Assembly (NCBI RefSeq): GCF_036242395.1
Contig: NZ_CP108458.1
Span: forward strand, 1,612,001 to 1,676,000
Length of the DNA: 64,000 nucleotides
Direction: 5' to 3'
DNA from: Kitasatospora sp. NBC_01266
GTDB taxonomy: Bacteria > Actinomycetota > Actinomycetes > Streptomycetales > Streptomycetaceae
This document shows positions 60,680 to 64,000 of the stretch, piece by piece (position 1 is the stretch's first letter; each line of letters begins with the position of its first letter). Under the pieces are notes generated by a model that was not told where the DNA came from, did not search any database, and was given only the letters and a program-made list of their open reading frames with translations. Made by a program: the position numbers and the translations under genes.

Positions 60680-61918
60680 ATGCCCGCCCCGACGGACCAG
60701 GAAATGGAAGAGTATCTCCAGACCTCGCGGTTCATCTGGTACATGGGCGCGCTCGGCGACCCGTACGCGCTGCTGCTGCGCGGCCAGGAGGACCCGTACG
60801 AGCTGTTCGAGCAGGTCCGGGCCCGCGGCCCGCTGCACCTGAGCCGGCTGGGCACCTGGGTCAGCGCCGACCACGCGCTGGGCAACAAGATCCTGCGCGA
60901 CGGCCGGTTCGGCACCCGCCGGGCCGACGGCGCCCGGGTGGCGCCCCAGTTCTCCTCGCTGGACGACTCCTTCCTCAAGCTCGACCCGCCGGACCACACC
61001 CGGCTGCGCCGCCTGTCGATCCCGCTGTTCAGCCCGAAGATGATGGCCGGCTACCGCCCGCACGTCGAGCACGTCTGCAACGAACTGCTCGACCGGCTCG
61101 ACCTGGAGGGCGGCTTCGACCTGGTCCAGGACTTCGCCAAGCACCTGCCGATCGCGCTGATCCGCGGCCTGCTGGGGATCCCGGAGGAGTACCGGGAGAA
61201 GTTCGACCGCTGCTGCCACGGCTCCGCCCTGGTGCTGGAGGGCTTCGTCTCGCCCGAGCAGACCGAGGAACTCCAGCTCGCGGTGGACGGCCTCTACGAG
61301 GTCTTCAGCGACATGATGGAGCTGCGCGCCGCCGACCCCGGCGAGGACGTGATCAGCCGGCTGGTCGCCGCCGAGCGGGAGGGCCTGCTGACCCGCTCGG
61401 AGTCGATCGGCGTCTGCGGGATCATCGCGGTGGCCGGCACCGAGACCACCACCAACCTGGTCGCCAACGGCACCCTGGCGCTGCTGGACCGCCCCGAGCA
61501 GTGGGACCTGCTGCGCGAGAACCCCGACCTGGCCCCCGGCGTGGTCGAGGAGACGCTGCGCTGGGACTCCCCCGCCCAGCTGGCCACCCGGGTCGCGCAC
61601 GCCGAGGTGGAGATCGCCGGCCAGACGCTGCCCGAGGGCTCGCTGGTCGCGATCCTGACCGCGGCCGCCAACCGCGACCCGGCGGTCTTCAAGGACCCGG
61701 ACGTCTTCGACATCACCCGCAACTCCAAGACCGAGCACCTGGCCTTCTCCGGCGGCCCGCACTACTGCCTGGGCGCCCCACTGGCCCGGATGGAGGGCGA
61801 CGTCGCGTTCCGCACCCTGGTGGACCGGCTGCCCCAGCTGCGCCAGACCGGCCCGGTGGACCGCTGGGTCTCCGCCTCCGCGCGCGGCCTGCGGCACTTC
61901 CCGGTCGCGGCCCGCTGA
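60680..61918 (+). CDS. Cytochrome P450 (second)
   Basis: A 412-residue P450, paralogous to the first. The I-helix is IIAVAGTETTTNLVANG with the normal Glu-Thr pair, ExxR is in VVEETLRWDSP, and the heme Cys is in FSGGPHYCLGAPLARM. ATG at 60680 follows AGGAGCACG. It has its own promoter and is followed after 58 bp by the NRPS gene, so it is the likely first gene of an NRPS transcript. A hydroxylation or desaturation on a carrier-bound substrate is likely. Confidence 0.96.
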   Translation: MPAPTDQEMEEYLQTSRFIWYMGALGDPYALLLRGQEDPYELFEQVRARGPLHLSRLGTWVSADHALGNKILRDGRFGTRRADGARVAPQFSSLDDSFLKLDPPDHTRLRRLSIPLFSPKMMAGYRPHVEHVCNELLDRLDLEGGFDLVQDFAKHLPIALIRGLLGIPEEYREKFDRCCHGSALVLEGFVSPEQTEELQLAVDGLYEVFSDMMELRAADPGEDVISRLVAAEREGLLTRSESIGVCGIIAVAGTETTTNLVANGTLALLDRPEQWDLLRENPDLAPGVVEETLRWDSPAQLATRVAHAEVEIAGQTLPEGSLVAILTAAANRDPAVFKDPDVFDITRNSKTEHLAFSGGPHYCLGAPLARMEGDVAFRTLVDRLPQLRQTGPVDRWVSASARGLRHFPVAAR

Positions 61919-61976
61919 ACCCCCGAACGCCCTTCGGGACACCCCTTACTGAGGACTGAGGACGGAGAACGGGGAC

Positions 61977-64000
61977 ATGGAACCTCGCGAGAACACGCCC
62001 GCGCCGCGGCCGGTGGCGCCGCGGCCGGTGGACCTGCCGGTCACCCGCAAGGAAGAGGCGATGTGGCTGCTGGAGCGGCTGGTGCCCGGCAGCAACGTCA
62101 ACAACGTGCCCGGCGCCACCGTGCGGGTCGAGGGACGGCTGGACCAGCAGTTGGTGCTGGCCTCGGTGAACGCGCTGCTGCACCGCCACCCGGTGCTGCG
62201 CACCGTCTACACGGCCGAGGGGACCACGCTGCGCAAGGCGGTCCTGGCACCCGAGCAGGCCACCCTGCCGCTGCTGGCCCGCACCGTGACGGAAAGTGAA
62301 CTCGCCGAGGCACTGCGCGAGTTCGTGGTCCGCACCTTCCCGCTGGACGGCAGCCCGCTGGTCCGCCTGGCGCTGTTCTCGACCGAGCGGGCCGACGTGC
62401 TCTGCCTGGCCGTGCACCACCTGGTCTTCGACAACACCTCCAGCACCGTCTTCCTGGAGGAGCTGGCCCACGTCTACGACCTGGCCGCCGCCGGGCAGGA
62501 CCTGACGGCGATCCCGGTCGAGGAGGTGCCGACCTTCGAGGAGCGGCAGCCCGACGGGAAGAGCCTGGCGTTCTGGCGGACCCAGCTGGAGGGCTTCGAC
62601 CCCGACAGCGGCGAGCTGTGGCTGGGCAGCCGCCCCGGCGGCTCCGGCACGCTGGCCGGCGACCACGTCACCCACCCGCTCTCCGCCGAGGCCTCGGCCG
62701 TGCTGCGCGGCGCCCAGCGCGCGCTGCGGGCCCCGGACGCGGTGGTCCTGCTGGCCGCCTACTTCCTGCTGCTCGCCCGGCACGGCGCGGGCCCCGACTT
62801 CGCGGTCGGCCTGCCGGTCAACATCCGTGACCAGAAGGTCCAGCGGACGATCGGCTACCACGTGAACATCCTGCCGCTGCGCACCACCGTCGACCTGAAG
62901 CTCAGTTTCAAGGACTTCGTCCGCCAGGTCCGCGACGCCTTCCTGGAGGCGGTCGCGCACGCCGACGCCCCGGTGGACGTGCTGCTCGCCGACGCCCCGC
63001 GGATCGAGGCCACCTGGCGCTCCGCGCTGTTCCGGCACGTCTTCAACTTCCTTCCCGGGCGCGGCACTCGGGAGTACCGGATCGGCGGGATGCCGGGCCG
63101 CCTGGAGATCGTGGAGACCGGGAGCAGCAAGTTCGACCTGGAGTTCCTGATCGTCCCGATCGGCGAGGGCTACGAGATCAAGGCGATCTACTCGACCGAC
63201 GTGCACAGCGCCGAGGAGGTGGAGCTGCTGCTGCGCCGCTACGACGAGCTGCTCACCGGGCTCGGCGGCGCGCCCGAGCTGCCGCTGGCGGCCGTGCCGG
63301 CCTGGTCGGCGGCGGACCGCGCGGTGCTGGGCCGCGAGGTGCTCGACCGCGACGCGCAGGACCGTGAGGCGCTGCGCCGCGAGGTGCTGGACCGCGAGAC
63401 GCTCGGCGCCGCGGCCGTCACCGCCTTCGACGGCCCCGGCCTGATCCCGGCGCTGGCCGCCCGGGTGGCCGCCGAGCCGACCGCCGTCGCCGTCCAGGAG
63501 CCGTCCCGCTCCACCAGCTACCGGCAGCTGTGGCAAGCCGCGCTGGCCACCCGCGAGCTGCTGGTGGCGCACGGCGTGGGCAGCGCGGACCTGGTGGGCA
63601 TCGTCGCGCCGCCCGGCGCCGAGCTGGTCGCCGCCGCGCTGGGCGTCTGGCTGGCCGGCGCCGCGTATGTCGCCCCGGGCCCGCAGGAGGTGGCGGCGGA
63701 CGTGAAGGTGCTGCTGGCCGCCCCCGGCGCCGCGCGGCTCGCGGCGCCGACCTGCCTGCCGCTGGTGGAGCTGACCGACGCCGACTTCCCCGAGCCGCTG
63801 GCGACCACGCCCGACCCGGACTCGGCCGCCACCACTGACCTGACACACCGTCAACTCTCGGTACTCCTGTCCCACTTCAGCACCGAACTGGCCGGCCCGG
63901 TGGACGCCGTGTGGCGCTCGCCACTGGCGGCCGAGGGTGCACTGCTCGAGGTCTGGCTGCCGCTCGCCACCGGCGGGCGGATCGTGCCGGCCGGCGCCGA
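61977..64000 (+). CDS. NRPS: condensation domain and degenerate adenylation domain (cut by window edge)
   Basis: At least 674 residues of a nonribosomal peptide synthetase. Residues 15-450 are a condensation domain with AVHHLVFDNTSSTVFLEELA; the His pair and Asp of HHxxxDG are present but Gly is Asn153. DFAVGLPVNIRDQ and YHVNILPLRT are further C motifs. From about 495 an adenylation-like domain starts (TSYRQLWQAALATRELLVAHG, LVGIVAPPGAELVAAALGVWLAG). Where the A3 P-loop should appear, only a short DSAATTDLTHRQLSVLL remains, so ATP binding looks lost. GGAG precedes the ATG at 61977. Confidence 0.92.
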   Translation, partial: MEPRENTPAPRPVAPRPVDLPVTRKEEAMWLLERLVPGSNVNNVPGATVRVEGRLDQQLVLASVNALLHRHPVLRTVYTAEGTTLRKAVLAPEQATLPLLARTVTESELAEALREFVVRTFPLDGSPLVRLALFSTERADVLCLAVHHLVFDNTSSTVFLEELAHVYDLAAAGQDLTAIPVEEVPTFEERQPDGKSLAFWRTQLEGFDPDSGELWLGSRPGGSGTLAGDHVTHPLSAEASAVLRGAQRALRAPDAVVLLAAYFLLLARHGAGPDFAVGLPVNIRDQKVQRTIGYHVNILPLRTTVDLKLSFKDFVRQVRDAFLEAVAHADAPVDVLLADAPRIEATWRSALFRHVFNFLPGRGTREYRIGGMPGRLEIVETGSSKFDLEFLIVPIGEGYEIKAIYSTDVHSAEEVELLLRRYDELLTGLGGAPELPLAAVPAWSAADRAVLGREVLDRDAQDREALRREVLDRETLGAAAVTAFDGPGLIPALAARVAAEPTAVAVQEPSRSTSYRQLWQAALATRELLVAHGVGSADLVGIVAPPGAELVAAALGVWLAGAAYVAPGPQEVAADVKVLLAAPGAARLAAPTCLPLVELTDADFPEPLATTPDPDSAATTDLTHRQLSVLLSHFSTELAGPVDAVWRSPLAAEGALLEVWLPLATGGRIVPAGA

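Overview
The window is very GC-rich, uses almost only G/C-ending codons, and carries families typical of Streptomycetaceae: a short resuscitation-promoting-factor protein, a nickel-type SodF box, SARP and LAL regulators, an AfsA-like protein and an acyl-CoA carboxylase epsilon subunit. It fits a Streptomyces or Kitasatospora chromosome, probably an arm or arm-proximal region. I see no rRNA, tRNA, CRISPR array or transposase.

Left part (1 to about 30.3 kb) is accessory and housekeeping material. A four-gene translationally coupled minus-strand cassette (DUF4132 protein, a 1653-residue protein, a MoxR ATPase, a DUF5682 protein cut by the window edge) fills 1-8405. Then come a small secreted Rpf-like protein, a DUF6629 membrane protein, sodF with a perfect inverted-repeat Nur-type box, a three-domain HD / middle / ADP-ribosylglycohydrolase fusion, and a clear M-box (magnesium) riboswitch followed by a 25-codon leader ORF and an unrecognised 112-residue protein. 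Next are a truncated GNAT gene, a secreted DUF1906 TIM-barrel protein with a beta-propeller of near-identical 51-residue repeats, a coupled LRV-repeat / polymer-forming protein pair, a glutathione peroxidase, a two-gene ABC exporter, a cupin, a secreted sedolisin (S53) protease, a zinc-less MDR oxidoreductase and a HypE-like protein lacking the HypE C-terminal cysteine. Convergent gene pairs are mostly separated by good hairpins.

Right part (about 30.5 kb to the right edge, continuing beyond it) is a biosynthetic gene cluster. It opens with an AfsA-type double-hotdog protein and a run of regulators (giant SARP, NB-ARC/LuxR, LAL, TrmB/LuxR hybrid), interleaved with an AMP-ligase-like protein and a polyprenyl-synthase-like protein whose catalytic motifs are both eroded. 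Two phosphopantetheinyl transferases and a small secreted peptide ending in three DDRWP repeats follow.

The heart of the cluster is a minus-strand operon (44997-56130) whose genes nearly all overlap by 1 to 4 bases: fatty acyl-AMP ligase, acyl-CoA dehydrogenase, ACP, a KS-AT-ACP polyketide synthase with no reducing domains, a KASIII-like enzyme, an FkbH-like glyceryl-ACP synthase, a second ACP and a PPTase. This is the set expected for joining a beta-ketoacyl-ACP to glyceryl-ACP, that is, for an acyl-tetronate. My leading inference is therefore a lipid-tetronate pathway.

Divergently on the plus strand lie an acyl-CoA carboxylase beta subunit with its epsilon subunit (extender supply), two P450s, a thioesterase-like alpha/beta hydrolase with a cysteine in the nucleophile elbow, and the start of an NRPS (condensation domain plus an adenylation-like domain that seems to lack its P-loop motif). 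Both P450 genes share an upstream arrangement of two AGGGG boxes 21 bp apart followed by a TAGNNT -10 element. The thioesterase gene is preceded by four 11-bp repeats of the kind SARPs bind. Product identity cannot be settled because the cluster runs off the window.
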